Assembly: GCA_002706685.1 (NCBI GenBank)
Contig: PALV01000011.1
Coordinates: 62,001 to 126,000 of the forward strand
Direction: 5' to 3'
Length of the DNA stretch: 64,000 bases
From: Gammaproteobacteria bacterium
GTDB lineage: Bacteria > Pseudomonadota > Gammaproteobacteria > Pseudomonadales > Pseudohongiellaceae
Shown: positions 1 to 8,443 of the stretch, piece by piece
Layout of the letters: every line of letters begins with the position of its first letter
How positions within the stretch are numbered: the stretch's first letter is position 1
Notes under the pieces: generated by a model
What the model was told of the DNA's origin: nothing
The model's input: only the letters and a program-made list of their open reading frames with translations
The model's database searches: none
Made by a program: the position numbers and the translations under genes

Positions 1-756
1 GGCAAACCAGGCTCGCTTGTTATCGCCGTCAACTTTCACCAGGTTGTGTGTGTAGTGAATATTGGCCCGATACCGGTCCATATAGGACTGCAGTGCCGGG
101 ACATAGTCAGCCACACCAAACAGCACCGCGCCGGCGTTGTAAAAGTCGATATCGATATTGTCAATAAGCCCGCTTCGCCGCCAGTGGTCTGCTGAAAGAT
201 ACAAGGCCTTCTGCGGTGCACCTGCACACTTGATTGGCATCGGAGGCTGAGTAAACACTGCCCTGCCTGAGGTCATTCCAGTGACCAGCTTCCAGGTATA
301 GGGAGCCAGATCAATGCGATAATTGGAAGTCACACCATTGCGGCCCAATGTGTCGCTGAGCCCTTCTACGGCGTCCCAGTTCAGTTTGATGCCCGGGCAC
401 ACCACCAGTCGCCGGTAGCTGATTGTCTGGCCGTTCTCCAGCACGACCTGGTTGTCATCAGGACTGAATTCGCTGACAGCAGATTCAATCAATTTCGCGC
501 CTCGGGGAATCAGCGAGGCCATTGGACGGGAGACCTGCTTTGCGGTAAAGATACCCCCACCAATCATTGTAAAGCCTGGCTGGTAATAGTGGGTTTTTGC
601 CGGGTCGATAAGTGCTATCCGAGTCATGCCGCGCCGAGCCAGCAGGCTGGCCGCTACTGAAATGCCGGCGGCCCCTGCGCCAACGATAACAACATCGTAG
701 AAAGTGTCTTGCGGTGTACGTGCTGACAGGGAAGCCTGTGAGTTTGAATTGTCCAT
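1..756 (-). CDS. sqr: Sulfide:quinone oxidoreductase (type II, SQOR-like), partial
   Basis: The reading frame is open from the ATG at 756 to the window edge (252 codons), so the C-terminus is missing. Near the N-terminus is a Rossmann FAD motif (VIVGAGAAG), then HYYQPGFTMIGGG, and later PIKCAGAPQKALYL, the cysteine segment of human SQOR-type flavoproteins. Family enzymes oxidise sulfide to sulfane sulfur at the membrane and reduce quinone. The ATG at 756 is preferred over the one at 768 because GGAG lies six bases before it. It is the last gene of a leftward operon after cioA, cioB and a persulfide dioxygenase, which strongly supports a sulfide role. The remaining catalytic cysteine and the membrane anchor lie outside the window. 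Confidence 0.85.
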   Translation of the reverse strand, partial: MDNSNSQASLSARTPQDTFYDVVIVGAGAAGISVAASLLARRGMTRIALIDPAKTHYYQPGFTMIGGGIFTAKQVSRPMASLIPRGAKLIESAVSEFSPDDNQVVLENGQTISYRRLVVCPGIKLNWDAVEGLSDTLGRNGVTSNYRIDLAPYTWKLVTGMTSGRAVFTQPPMPIKCAGAPQKALYLSADHWRRSGLIDNIDIDFYNAGAVLFGVADYVPALQSYMDRYRANIHYTHNLVKVDGDNKRAWFA

Positions 757-797
757 GGTGATCTCCATTGGCGAAAATACAGGTACAGTGAGCCTGG

Positions 798-821
798 GGC
801 GCGAGTCATTGAGCTCGCGCC
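798..821. other. GC-rich hairpin between persulfide dioxygenase and SQR genes
   Basis: Perfect 8-bp inverted repeat (GGCGCGAG / CTCGCGCC) with an 8-base loop in the 88-base gap between the two genes. There is no T-run on the minus strand, so it is not a classical terminator of the upstream gene. It could be an mRNA processing or stability element that sets the dioxygenase/SQR ratio; that role is inference. Confidence 0.45.
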
Positions 822-844
822 TTTGGTCCTAAACATGATCAGGA

Positions 845-1717
845 TTAAAGAGTGTTAACAGGCACCTTAAAGTAAACCGTGCCGTTGTCCTCGGCTGGTG
901 GCAAATGGCCTGCCCGCATGTTGACCTGCAGGGAAGGCAGGATCAGCACTGGCATGTCCAGTGTCGCATCGCGCTTCTCACGCATATCAACAAAGGCATC
1001 CTCACTGATCCCGGCGCCGACGTGAATATTGTTGCGCTTTTCTTCAGCGACAGTGGTCTCGAATTCGATTTCGCGGCCATTGGGCTGATAGTCATGGCAC
1101 ATGAACAGTCTGGTGTCATCGGGCAGCGCAAGAACCTTTTGAATTGAATGATACAGTGTCCTGGCGTCGCCACCGGGGAAGTCGGCCCGCGCAGTGCCGG
1201 CATCGGGCATGAACAGCGTATCACCGACGAAGGCCGCATCACCGATGACGTGTGTCATGCAGGCAGGCGTGTGGCCCGGGGTGTGTATGGCGCGTCCCTG
1301 CAGGTTGCCAATGCTGTAGGTGTCGCCATCATTAAAAAGATGGTCGAACTGTGAACCATCGCGTGCGAACTCAGTGCCGGCATTAAAGATTTTGCCGAAC
1401 ACATTCTGCACCGTGGTGATATGTGCGCCAATGCCGAGTTTGCCACCCACACGTTCCTGGATATATGGAGCTGCCGAGAGATGATCCGCATGGACGTGAG
1501 TTTCAATCAGCCACTCGACTTTCAGTTGATGCCGGGTGATGAAATCAATGATCTCATCTGCAGACTCATGGCTGATTCGACCTGAGTGATAATTCAGATT
1601 CAGCACCGAATCGACAACGGCGCAGGCGCTGGACGACGGGTCTTTGACCACATAGGAGAACGTGGAGGTCTGTTTGTCAAAGAATGCGGAAACCTGTGGT
1701 TTAACAATACTGTTCAT
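845..1717 (-). CDS. ETHE1-like persulfide dioxygenase (metallo-beta-lactamase fold)
   Basis: 290 residues with the MBL metal motif THVHADH at 73-79, a second histidine in HTPGHT (about 149), Asp in FVGDTLF (about 166), the segment GTARADFPGGDA typical of persulfide dioxygenases, and His in FMCHDYQ (about 208). ETHE1/PDO/Blh enzymes are mononuclear-iron dioxygenases that convert glutathione persulfide to sulfite. No rhodanese or DUF442 domain is fused. The gene starts 21 bases after cioB and precedes SQR, the usual partner that makes its persulfide substrate. The assignment as persulfide dioxygenase rather than glyoxalase II rests on these motifs and on the neighbours. Confidence 0.87.
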   Translation of the reverse strand: MNSIVKPQVSAFFDKQTSTFSYVVKDPSSSACAVVDSVLNLNYHSGRISHESADEIIDFITRHQLKVEWLIETHVHADHLSAAPYIQERVGGKLGIGAHITTVQNVFGKIFNAGTEFARDGSQFDHLFNDGDTYSIGNLQGRAIHTPGHTPACMTHVIGDAAFVGDTLFMPDAGTARADFPGGDARTLYHSIQKVLALPDDTRLFMCHDYQPNGREIEFETTVAEEKRNNIHVGAGISEDAFVDMREKRDATLDMPVLILPSLQVNMRAGHLPPAEDNGTVYFKVPVNTL

Positions 1718-1738
1718 TTCTTGAGTCCTCTTGAACGT

Positions 1739-2731
1739 TTACTCATAAGTGAGCTCGGATGTTTTTCCCCGAAAAATGCGATAAACAAAGAATGTGTAGC
1801 CAAGTATGGCTGGCAGTACGACAGCTGTTCCCCAGAACGTGAACAACAATGATGGCGTGCTCGCAGCTGACTCCCAGATCGTCATCCGGCCAATGATGAT
1901 GTCGGGCAATATGCTGTAGGCGAGGCCCAGCGCAGCCAGCAGGCAGAGCACAATCAGGCCCGCAAACAGCAGCCACTCGCGCCCTTCGCGCAGCAGGCGC
2001 TGGCGATAAAGCAGGCTCATCATAAATCCATAGGTCAGCGTACTCAGTACCGGGATCGGCAGCAGCATCAAACCTTCAGGATAGGTGAACCATTTATCTG
2101 CGATGGTCTGGCTGATCAGTGGCGTTGCTATCGACACCAGCAACAAAGCCATACCCATCGGCAGTATTGCCCGTGTTGCCCAGCGCATGGCTTTGTCGAA
2201 CAGCTCTCCCTCTGTCTTGATCAGTAACCAGGCGGCACCCAGCAGCACGTACAGTGCGGGCAGGGTGAGCGCGATGAGAATTGAGAACAGCCAGCTCAGA
2301 CTGGTTTCACCCAGCCCGGTAATGTAGGTGCCGAGCATCCAGCCCTGTGAGCAGGCAGTAACAAGCGAGCCCACCGAGAATATAAGGTTCCACATGTCTT
2401 TCCTGTTCGACACTGCCTTGGCCCGAAAGTCGAACGCAATGCCGCGCAGCACCAGGCCCATCAACATCAGCGTGACGGGAATGTACATGGCCGTGAGAAT
2501 CTCACCATGCGCCTGCGGGAAGGCAATCAGCAGAATGCCAATGCCAAGCACGATCCAGGTCTCATTGGCATCCCAGAAAGGTCCTATTGAGGCAATCATC
2601 AGATCTTTTTCGCTCTCGCTGGCAAAGGGCAGCAGAAGACCGATACCAAGGTCATAACCATCCAGTATGACGTATATCAACAGGGCAAGACCCATTGCGC
2701 CAGCAAAGAATAACGGCAGCCAGGTTTCCAT
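1739..2731 (-). CDS. cioB: Cytochrome bd-type (cyanide-insensitive) quinol oxidase subunit II
   Basis: 330 residues from the ATG at 2731, which has AGGAGG just upstream and begins one base after the cioA stop; a longer reading from 2773 would overlap cioA and lacks this site. The N-terminus METWLPLFFAGAMG and the first-helix motif YVILDGYDLGIG identify CydB/CioB, followed by FWDANETWIVLG and several membrane helices. With CioA it forms a quinol-oxidising terminal oxidase in the inner membrane. The position between cioA and two sulfide-oxidation genes suggests that this oxidase keeps respiration going when sulfide blocks haem-copper oxidases. Confidence 0.95.
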   Translation of the reverse strand: METWLPLFFAGAMGLALLIYVILDGYDLGIGLLLPFASESEKDLMIASIGPFWDANETWIVLGIGILLIAFPQAHGEILTAMYIPVTLMLMGLVLRGIAFDFRAKAVSNRKDMWNLIFSVGSLVTACSQGWMLGTYITGLGETSLSWLFSILIALTLPALYVLLGAAWLLIKTEGELFDKAMRWATRAILPMGMALLLVSIATPLISQTIADKWFTYPEGLMLLPIPVLSTLTYGFMMSLLYRQRLLREGREWLLFAGLIVLCLLAALGLAYSILPDIIIGRMTIWESAASTPSLLFTFWGTAVVLPAILGYTFFVYRIFRGKTSELTYE

Positions 2732-2732
2732 G

Positions 2733-4100
2733 TCATGCCTCCTGTGTCTGTTGGTTGGCGTTATGACCGCCAAGCTGTCTGAGTGCCAGTAGTGAGGCGG
2801 CAGGTTTGGTAGCCATGTAGCGCAAGGTGGCGATGTAGGAAATCATCACGAATACGTATAGCGCCATGTAGCCCATGAACGTGCTCAGCATCACCCCGCT
2901 GCTGTGGTCTGCAACCAGGTCGGCCGTATTCAGCATCCCGTAGACAATCCATGGCTGTCTGCCAATTTCGGTGACATACCAGCCAGCCAGTACAGCCACC
3001 CAGCCGGAAAAGGTCATCACGGATGTTGCCGTCAGCAGCGCCGGGCCGGGAGCGCGGCGCTGTTTGAACAGCACCCAGCCAGCCCACCAGGCAACCACAA
3101 TCATCAGTATGCCGATGCCTACCATGATGCGAAACGACCAGAATACCGGTGCCACGGGCGGGTGCTCACCGGCAAATTCGTTAAGCCCCAGTATCTCTCC
3201 GTCGAGATCATGCGTCAGAATGTAGCTGGCCGCTCTGGGTATTTCGATGGCAAAGCGTGTGGTTCGGGTTTCTTCATCCGGAAAGCCAAACAGCGTCAAT
3301 GGGGCGCCACGCTGCGTCTCCCAGATGCCTTCCATGGCAGCCACCTTGGCTGGCTGGTGTTCCAGAGTATTCAGACCGTGCAGGTCGCCAACAACGACCT
3401 GAAGTGGTGCCAGAATCATTGCGGTTGCCACCATGGCGCGGAAGATCTTGGCCGTGGCCGGGCCATCAACTTTACGCTTCATGCGCCAGGCGCTGATGCC
3501 CATCACCAGAAAGGTGGCGGTCAGCATGGAGGCGATCATCATGTGGGCCAGGCGATACGGAAATGAAGGGTTGAATATGACAGCCATCCAGCTCTCAACA
3601 TGGAAGACTCCGTCAACCATTGTGTAGCCCGTCGGTGTCTGCATCCAGGAATTCAGGCTGAGTATCCAGAACGCCGACAGCGTAGTGCCGACGGCTACCA
3701 GTGCGCAGGCAATGACGTGCATGCGATTGGAGACCCGGCTTTTGCCGAACAGCATCACGCCCAGGAAGGTTGCCTCCATAAAAAAGGCCGTCAGCACCTC
3801 GTAACCCAGCAGTGGCCCGGCAATATTTCCGGCACGCTCCATAAAGCCAGGCCAGTTGGTGCCAAACTGAAAGCTCATGGTGATGCCGGATACAACGCCG
3901 ATAGCAAAAGAAAGGGCAAAAATCTTTACCCAGAAGTGGTAGGCGTTTTCCCAGTGTTTGTCACCCGTGAACGTATAACGCAGGCGAAAGAACAGCAGGA
4001 TCCAGCCCAGGCCAATAGTGATGGACGGAAACAGGATATGGAAACTGATGTTTGCCGCAAATTGCGCCCTGGCCAGCAGATATGGGTCAAATTCAAACAT
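2733..4100 (-). CDS. cioA: Cytochrome bd-type (cyanide-insensitive) quinol oxidase subunit I
   Basis: 455 residues from the ATG at 4100 (MFEFDPYLLARAQF), the usual family start; the reading from 4142 adds 14 unlikely residues. Visible are the N-terminal haem-ligand region ISFHILFPSITIG, the second haem region RLAHMMIASM, and the quinol-loop region with GLNTLEHQPAK and PPVAPVFWSFRIMVG. The protein is shorter than E. coli CydA and the Q-loop lacks its insertion, as in CioA oxidases. It is the first gene of the leftward operon, behind a sigma-54-type promoter at 4154-4169 and divergent from a FisR-like activator. Confidence 0.95.
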   Translation of the reverse strand: MFEFDPYLLARAQFAANISFHILFPSITIGLGWILLFFRLRYTFTGDKHWENAYHFWVKIFALSFAIGVVSGITMSFQFGTNWPGFMERAGNIAGPLLGYEVLTAFFMEATFLGVMLFGKSRVSNRMHVIACALVAVGTTLSAFWILSLNSWMQTPTGYTMVDGVFHVESWMAVIFNPSFPYRLAHMMIASMLTATFLVMGISAWRMKRKVDGPATAKIFRAMVATAMILAPLQVVVGDLHGLNTLEHQPAKVAAMEGIWETQRGAPLTLFGFPDEETRTTRFAIEIPRAASYILTHDLDGEILGLNEFAGEHPPVAPVFWSFRIMVGIGILMIVVAWWAGWVLFKQRRAPGPALLTATSVMTFSGWVAVLAGWYVTEIGRQPWIVYGMLNTADLVADHSSGVMLSTFMGYMALYVFVMISYIATLRYMATKPAASLLALRQLGGHNANQQTQEA

Positions 4101-4153
4101 GTGCGTCGCCTTTGATGTGTGTCTGATCTCGGTGCCAGACATGTAGAGGGTAG

Positions 4154-4169
4154 TGCAGACAGTATGCCA
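4154..4169 (-). promoter_or_regulatory. Sigma-54 (-24/-12) promoter for the cio-pdo-sqr operon
   Basis: Read on the minus strand the element is TGGCATACTGTCTGCA, which has the GG and GC dinucleotides spaced by exactly ten bases and five of six bases of the TGGCAC -24 box. It lies 54 bases before the cioA start and faces cioA. The adjacent divergent gene encodes a sigma-54 activator, so sequence and context agree. Confidence 0.75.
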
Positions 4170-4278
4170 AGGTTTGCATGACGATGATATTTACCGTCAA
4201 GCCTTTGAATTTAATGGCATTAGTCAAGGCTCTCAGGTGTGTCAGTTCGCTTGCTGCCATTCGGCAGTGACGATTGTT

Positions 4279-4304
4279 TGTCAGATATGGCAAACTGTCT
4301 GACA
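4279..4304. promoter_or_regulatory. Inverted repeat, candidate FisR upstream activating site
   Basis: Perfect 7-bp inverted repeat TGTCAGA / TCTGACA with a 12-base spacer. A further TGACA lies just downstream. It sits about 110 bases upstream of the -24 element of cioA, at enhancer distance, and 26 bases before the activator's own start. Binding by the FisR-like protein is inferred from position and symmetry. Confidence 0.5.
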
Positions 4305-4329
4305 TATATGACAATTCCAGGGCTTTGTT

Positions 4330-5631
4330 ATGAACCTGATCGCCAGTTCTTCGTCGTCTGAATTGGCAGCTCTGCTGGATGGCTTCGATGTGCCTGCCAT
4401 TCTGGTCAGCGCTGACTATCAGATTCTGGCCACCAATACGCATTACCGCGACAGCTTTGGCGAAATCGACTATCGCCAGGCGCCCCGCTGTTATCGTGTC
4501 TCACATGGCTACGATGTGCCCTGCGACCAGGCCGGCGAAAGTTGCCCTTTAAGCGCCGTCCGTGCCTCAGGCAGTAAAGAGCGGGTGTTGCATATTCATC
4601 AGACGCCGCGTGGTCGTGAGCACGTTGATGTTGAAATGCTGCCCATCAAAGCCGCTGATGGCAGTCTCAAGTATTTTGTTGAGCTGTTGAAGCCGGTTCA
4701 GGTTGCCAGCGCCCGGATCGGTGATGCCGATATGGTCGGCAGTAGTCCGGCGTTTAACGCCATGGTCGAGAGCATCACCCGCGTGGGGCCTACCGACGCG
4801 TCAGTATTGCTGCTTGGCGAATCCGGCAGCGGCAAGGAGCTGGCTGCACTGGCCATCCATCAGGCCAGCTCGCGCCGCGACAGGTCGCTGGTGACACTGG
4901 AATGTTCCGGATTGACCGAAACACTGTTCGAAAGTGAGCTGTTCGGTCACGTTAAAGGCGCATTTACAGGTGCCACTTACAATTCTCCAGGACTGGTTGA
5001 GGCGGCCGACGGAGGGACCCTGTTCCTTGATGAGATAGGCGATGTGCCGCTGGAGATGCAGGTAAAACTGCTGAGACTGATTGAAACGGGTACATACCGG
5101 CCAGTGGGCAGCCGTGAAGTCAAACGTGCCGATTTTCGCCTGATCTGTGCCACACATAAAAATCTGTTTGATTTGATGCAACAGGGTCGCTTCCGGCAGG
5201 ACCTCTACTACCGTATCAATGTCTTTCCGATCGAGGTGCCATCGCTGCAGCAGCGCAGCAGTGATATATCTCTGCTGGCCAATGCGATCCTGAAAAAACT
5301 CGACCGCAGCGGACACAGCGTGCTGACCGACTCCGCCATCCGGCAACTGCAGGCGCATCGCTTTGTGGGCAACATACGTGAGCTTCGCAATATTCTGGCG
5401 CGGGCCATGGTGCTGTCCAATACCCATGTCATCGACGGTAGTATTATCGCGCGCTGTCTGCAGATTGATCCTCAGCCGGCGGTAATATCTGCGGACCTGC
5501 CAGATCTGAAAACCAATGAACAACAGTACCTGCGGGACCTGCTCCAGCATTGTCAGGGTGACAAGGAGAAAGCTGCCGAACTTGCAGGTATCAGTGTACG
5601 ATCGCTGTATCGCAAACTCGCAGGTGAGTAA
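4330..5631 (+). CDS. fisR: FisR-like sigma-54-dependent activator, sulfane-sulfur sensor
   Basis: 433 residues. A PAS-like sensor (about 1-125) carries Cys54, Cys65 and Cys72. This spacing (11 and 7) is that of the three regulatory cysteines reported for the persulfide sensor FisR. The AAA+ domain has Walker A GESGSGKE (163-170), the sigma-54 contact loop GAFTGA (210-215) and Walker [11 protein letters not shown]; a Fis-type helix-turn-helix ([14 protein letters not shown]) ends the protein. FisR proteins activate sqr and pdo genes when polysulfide modifies the cysteines. Here it is divergent from cioAB-pdo-sqr, which has a matching promoter. The specific sensing role is strongly suggested, not proven. 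Confidence 0.88.
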   Translation: MNLIASSSSSELAALLDGFDVPAILVSADYQILATNTHYRDSFGEIDYRQAPRCYRVSHGYDVPCDQAGESCPLSAVRASGSKERVLHIHQTPRGREHVDVEMLPIKAADGSLKYFVELLKPVQVASARIGDADMVGSSPAFNAMVESITRVGPTDASVLLLGESGSGKELAALAIHQASSRRDRSLVTLECSGLTETLFESELFGHVKGAFTGATYNSPGLVEAADGGTLFLDEIGDVPLEMQVKLLRLIETGTYRPVGSREVKRADFRLICATHKNLFDLMQQGRFRQDLYYRINVFPIEVPSLQQRSSDISLLANAILKKLDRSGHSVLTDSAIRQLQAHRFVGNIRELRNILARAMVLSNTHVIDGSIIARCLQIDPQPAVISADLPDLKTNEQQYLRDLLQHCQGDKEKAAELAGISVRSLYRKLAGE

Positions 5632-5661
5632 GCGACAGACACGGACCTCCGGTATTCCTTC

Positions 5662-6309
5662 ATGAAAGCAACCATCAACGCACAGGCAGCCGTGCGCCAC
5701 CTGAAAAAGGCTGACCCGGTCATGGCCGGTCTCATCAGACAGGTAGGGCCATTGCGGGTTCCGGTCAAACAGGTGGACGATCTGTTTGGCACGCTGGTCG
5801 ATGCGATCACCGCACAGCAGTTGTCGGTCAAGGCAGCAGCAACAATCTATCGGCGTTTCTGTGACCTGTACGGTGACCCGGATCAGGCTCCGGATCCTGC
5901 CAGTGTGCTGGGAACACCCGAAGCCTCGTTACGTGCCGTTGGCCTGTCACGGGCAAAAGCACTGGCAGTCGTCGATCTTGCCAATAAAGTGGTGACGGGA
6001 ACGCTGCCACCACTGGCCGAGCTGACGGCGATGGACAATGAGCAGGTCGTGCAATCGTTGATCAAGGTGCGGGGCATCGGACGTTGGACGGCAGAAATGT
6101 TTCTTCTGTTTCAACTGGGTCGGGCGGACGTATTGCCCGTGGATGATCTGGGTGTCCGGAAAGGATTCATGCTTGCCTATCAATTGGCGGAGATGCCTTC
6201 GCCCCGGGCACTGCTTGCGCACGGGGAGTGCTGGCGCCCTCATCGCAGCGCAGCAACCTGGTATCTGTGGCAGGCGACGCGCCTGAATGAGATAAAGCAG
6301 CCGGGCTGA
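5662..6309 (+). CDS. DNA-3-methyladenine glycosylase II (AlkA-type, HhH-GPD)
   Basis: 215 residues. Motifs: TAQQLSVKAA near residue 55, the helix-hairpin-helix VRGIGRWTAEMFLLF near 140, and LPVDDLGVRKG with the catalytic aspartate, followed by a C-terminal WRPHRSAATWYLW segment. Family enzymes excise alkylated purines such as 3-methyladenine in base excision repair. There is no Ada-like N-terminal domain, so it is the short form. It follows fisR by 30 bases on the same strand, but no functional link is evident. Confidence 0.9.
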   Translation: MKATINAQAAVRHLKKADPVMAGLIRQVGPLRVPVKQVDDLFGTLVDAITAQQLSVKAAATIYRRFCDLYGDPDQAPDPASVLGTPEASLRAVGLSRAKALAVVDLANKVVTGTLPPLAELTAMDNEQVVQSLIKVRGIGRWTAEMFLLFQLGRADVLPVDDLGVRKGFMLAYQLAEMPSPRALLAHGECWRPHRSAATWYLWQATRLNEIKQPG

Positions 6310-6351
6310 GTCAGTCGCTTTTTGTTCAGGAACTGCCGCGCAACGTGCTCT

Positions 6352-7029
6352 TCACCCGGTCCGCTGCGAGGTGAGTATCAGAGATGCGGGCAGGCCGGTC
6401 TCGGGGTTTATCGGCTCGCGCAGGGAAACCAGCCTCAAGCCGCCCGTATTGACCAGCGCGATCCAGCTTTCCAGGGTGCGGAAATACCAGGGTGCCGGCT
6501 CCGTGAAGGCCTCATCAAAACCCAGCCATGAACCCTCGCGCCAGCCATCCTGATAGGCGACATCGCCGCAGGCCATCAGCGGATGCAGAGTCTGTATCAC
6601 CAGATGTCCGCCAGGTCGAAGCAGCGTCTGAGTGGCGTCTACCACCGCATTGGCTGACTCTTTGCCAAGCAGCGAGAAGTTGCAGACCATCAGGTCTACA
6701 GTGAGCTCCAGGGCCCCGCTGGCCAGTTCATCGTAGGTCATGACCTCAAAACGATGGGCAGAGAGGCGTCGTGCTTCAGCTATCAGTTCGGGGATGACAT
6801 CTATTCCAGTGACGTTGCCAACCAGCAGGCTGAGCTGGCGTGTCAGCCAGCCTTCGCCGCAGCCTGTGTCCAATACCGACGTCGGCCTGCAGTCCAGCAC
6901 CGCGCTGATCACGGCATCATTTGTCACCAGGCGGCGACTGGCGATCGTCTGTGCTTGCACCGCACGAGCCCACGGCGTAGCATTTTTGCGCCAGGAGTCG
7001 ATAATGCGGGTTTCGTGAGATTCCTTCAT
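6352..7029 (-). CDS. Class I SAM-dependent methyltransferase
   Basis: 225 residues from the ATG at 7029 (MKESHETRIIDSW); an upstream start at 7146 would run into the divergent gene. SAM-binding motif I SVLDTGCGEGWLT near residue 50, motif II acidic VTGIDV, and motif IV MVCNFSLLG. LRPGGHLVIQTLHPL resembles ubiquinone/menaquinone-type and SAM-methyltransferase-11/12 folds. The substrate cannot be told from sequence. It converges on alkA and is divergent from the SGNH hydrolase gene. Confidence 0.8.
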   Translation of the reverse strand: MKESHETRIIDSWRKNATPWARAVQAQTIASRRLVTNDAVISAVLDCRPTSVLDTGCGEGWLTRQLSLLVGNVTGIDVIPELIAEARRLSAHRFEVMTYDELASGALELTVDLMVCNFSLLGKESANAVVDATQTLLRPGGHLVIQTLHPLMACGDVAYQDGWREGSWLGFDEAFTEPAPWYFRTLESWIALVNTGGLRLVSLREPINPETGLPASLILTSQRTG

Positions 7030-7087
7030 GCGTGGCACTATACCACCAAAAACAGCACTAAAAATAAGAGCAAAAAGGAAACCAGTG

Positions 7088-8314
7088 ATGACTCGACGCG
7101 ACCTCATGACCACCCTGTCTGGATTGTTGCTTGCGCTGGCCGTCACATTGACGGCTGTTGCTCAGCCTCATGATGCACACTGGGTGACTGCCTGGACAAT
7201 GAGCCCCAGCACCCTGCTGCCCTCACCCGATGCGGAAGATGCTTTTGATAACCAGACCCTCAGGCAGATTGTCAGGGTGACAGCTACAGGTGAGTCCATC
7301 CGGTTACGTGTGTCGAATGCGCACGGCAATAAACCTCTGGCGATTGGTGCGATGACTGTCGCCCTGCATGCAGGTGATGGCGCTCTGCGGCCCGGTACTC
7401 TGCATGAAGTGACTTTTTCGGGCGAGACTCATTTTAATGTGGCACGTGGTGCGGTGGCGATCAGTGACCCGGTTGCACTTGACGTCAGCGATCTTGATGA
7501 GCTGGCAGTCAGCATCTATCTGCCGCAGGGCTCTGGCAATGCCACCACACATCGCGTGGGACTGCAGACCAATTACCTGATTGCAGGTGATGCCACCACA
7601 GAACTGCAACTGCCCGATGGCGCAGAAACCTTTGAAGTCTGGCATTTCCTGCGAGCGGTTGACGTGCTTGCCGATGAATCGGTCAGCACCATTGTCACCG
7701 TTGGGGATTCGATTACTGACGGCGTCGGTTCAACACTGGATGCCAATCTGCGCTGGCCGGATCAGTTTCTGGCCCGTTTGAGGGCCGCTGGCGACATGCC
7801 ACAGTACGCAGTCGCCAACGCCGGCATCAGCGGCAATCGTGTGTTGCATGAGCGCGCTGAAATATTCGGTGAAAATCTGCAGGCAAGATTTGAGCGCGAT
7901 GTACTGGCGCTCAGTGGTGTCAGCCATATTGTCTTGCTGGAGGGCATCAACGACATTGGTATGTCAGTCAGTCTTGCTACAGATCAGGAAGTTAGCCCGG
8001 AACAGATCATTGCCGGTTATCGTCAGATCATCGCACGCGCCAAAGCACGTGGCATAAGCATTATCGGGGCAACACTGACGCCGTTTGCCGGTGCAGGGTA
8101 TTACACGGAAGAGGGCGAGTCCAAGCGACAGCAGGTCAATGCCTGGATTCGCAGCTCCGGCGCCTTCGATGCCGTCATTGATTTTGATCGGGCGATGGGC
8201 GATCCGCAAAATCCGGGGCGATTGCCAGCCAGCTTCACGTCAGACAACCTGCATCCCAACGACGCAGGGTACAAGGCGATGGCTGACAGCATTGATCTGG
8301 GTATTTTCCGGTAA
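7088..8314 (+). CDS. Secreted SGNH/GDSL-family hydrolase
   Basis: 408 residues from the ATG at 7088 (MTRRDLMTTLSGLLL), chosen because a clean signal peptide ending near TAVAQ starts here and AAGGA precedes it; the reading from 7028 overlaps the divergent methyltransferase start. SGNH blocks: VGDSITDG (Ser), a Gly in ANAGISGNR, LLEGINDIG (Asn) and DNLHPNDAG (Asp/His). The domain order resembles secreted SGNH esterases of carbohydrate- or lipid-degrading clusters. Substrate unknown; probably periplasmic or extracellular. Confidence 0.85.
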   Translation: MTRRDLMTTLSGLLLALAVTLTAVAQPHDAHWVTAWTMSPSTLLPSPDAEDAFDNQTLRQIVRVTATGESIRLRVSNAHGNKPLAIGAMTVALHAGDGALRPGTLHEVTFSGETHFNVARGAVAISDPVALDVSDLDELAVSIYLPQGSGNATTHRVGLQTNYLIAGDATTELQLPDGAETFEVWHFLRAVDVLADESVSTIVTVGDSITDGVGSTLDANLRWPDQFLARLRAAGDMPQYAVANAGISGNRVLHERAEIFGENLQARFERDVLALSGVSHIVLLEGINDIGMSVSLATDQEVSPEQIIAGYRQIIARAKARGISIIGATLTPFAGAGYYTEEGESKRQQVNAWIRSSGAFDAVIDFDRAMGDPQNPGRLPASFTSDNLHPNDAGYKAMADSIDLGIFR

Positions 8315-8332
8315 AGGCTCGTTTGTGTTTAC

Positions 8333-8386
8333 CCCAAGGGCACTTGTACCCAAAAGGGCACAGGCACCCAAAGGGCACTTGTACCC
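8333..8386. repeat. Three tandem ~18-bp palindrome-like units
   Basis: Three adjoining units of the form CCC-AA(A/AA)-GGGCAC-n-GTACCC or GCACCC. Units 1 and 3 share GGGCACTTGTACCC exactly and unit 2 reads GGGCACAGGCACCC. Each unit is an imperfect palindrome. They lie between two secreted-hydrolase genes. They could be REP-like sequence, a multi-site operator for the following gene or an mRNA structure. Confidence 0.6.
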
Positions 8387-8443
8387 CCGGGCGACACAGG
8401 GTAACTTGCAGATATTACTAAAATAAAAGTCGGAGAATTGTCT

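Noticed and set aside
2904..3566. 220-residue plus-strand open frame inside cioA
   Set aside because: It is the antisense shadow of a well-conserved gene and has no recognisable domain or ribosome site.
4801..5700. 299-residue minus-strand open frame opposite fisR
   Set aside because: Antisense of a gene with clear AAA+ motifs; the composition is that of a shadow frame.
8333..8386. Possible CRISPR array
   Set aside because: Only three contiguous units of about 18 bases with no unique spacers and no cas genes.
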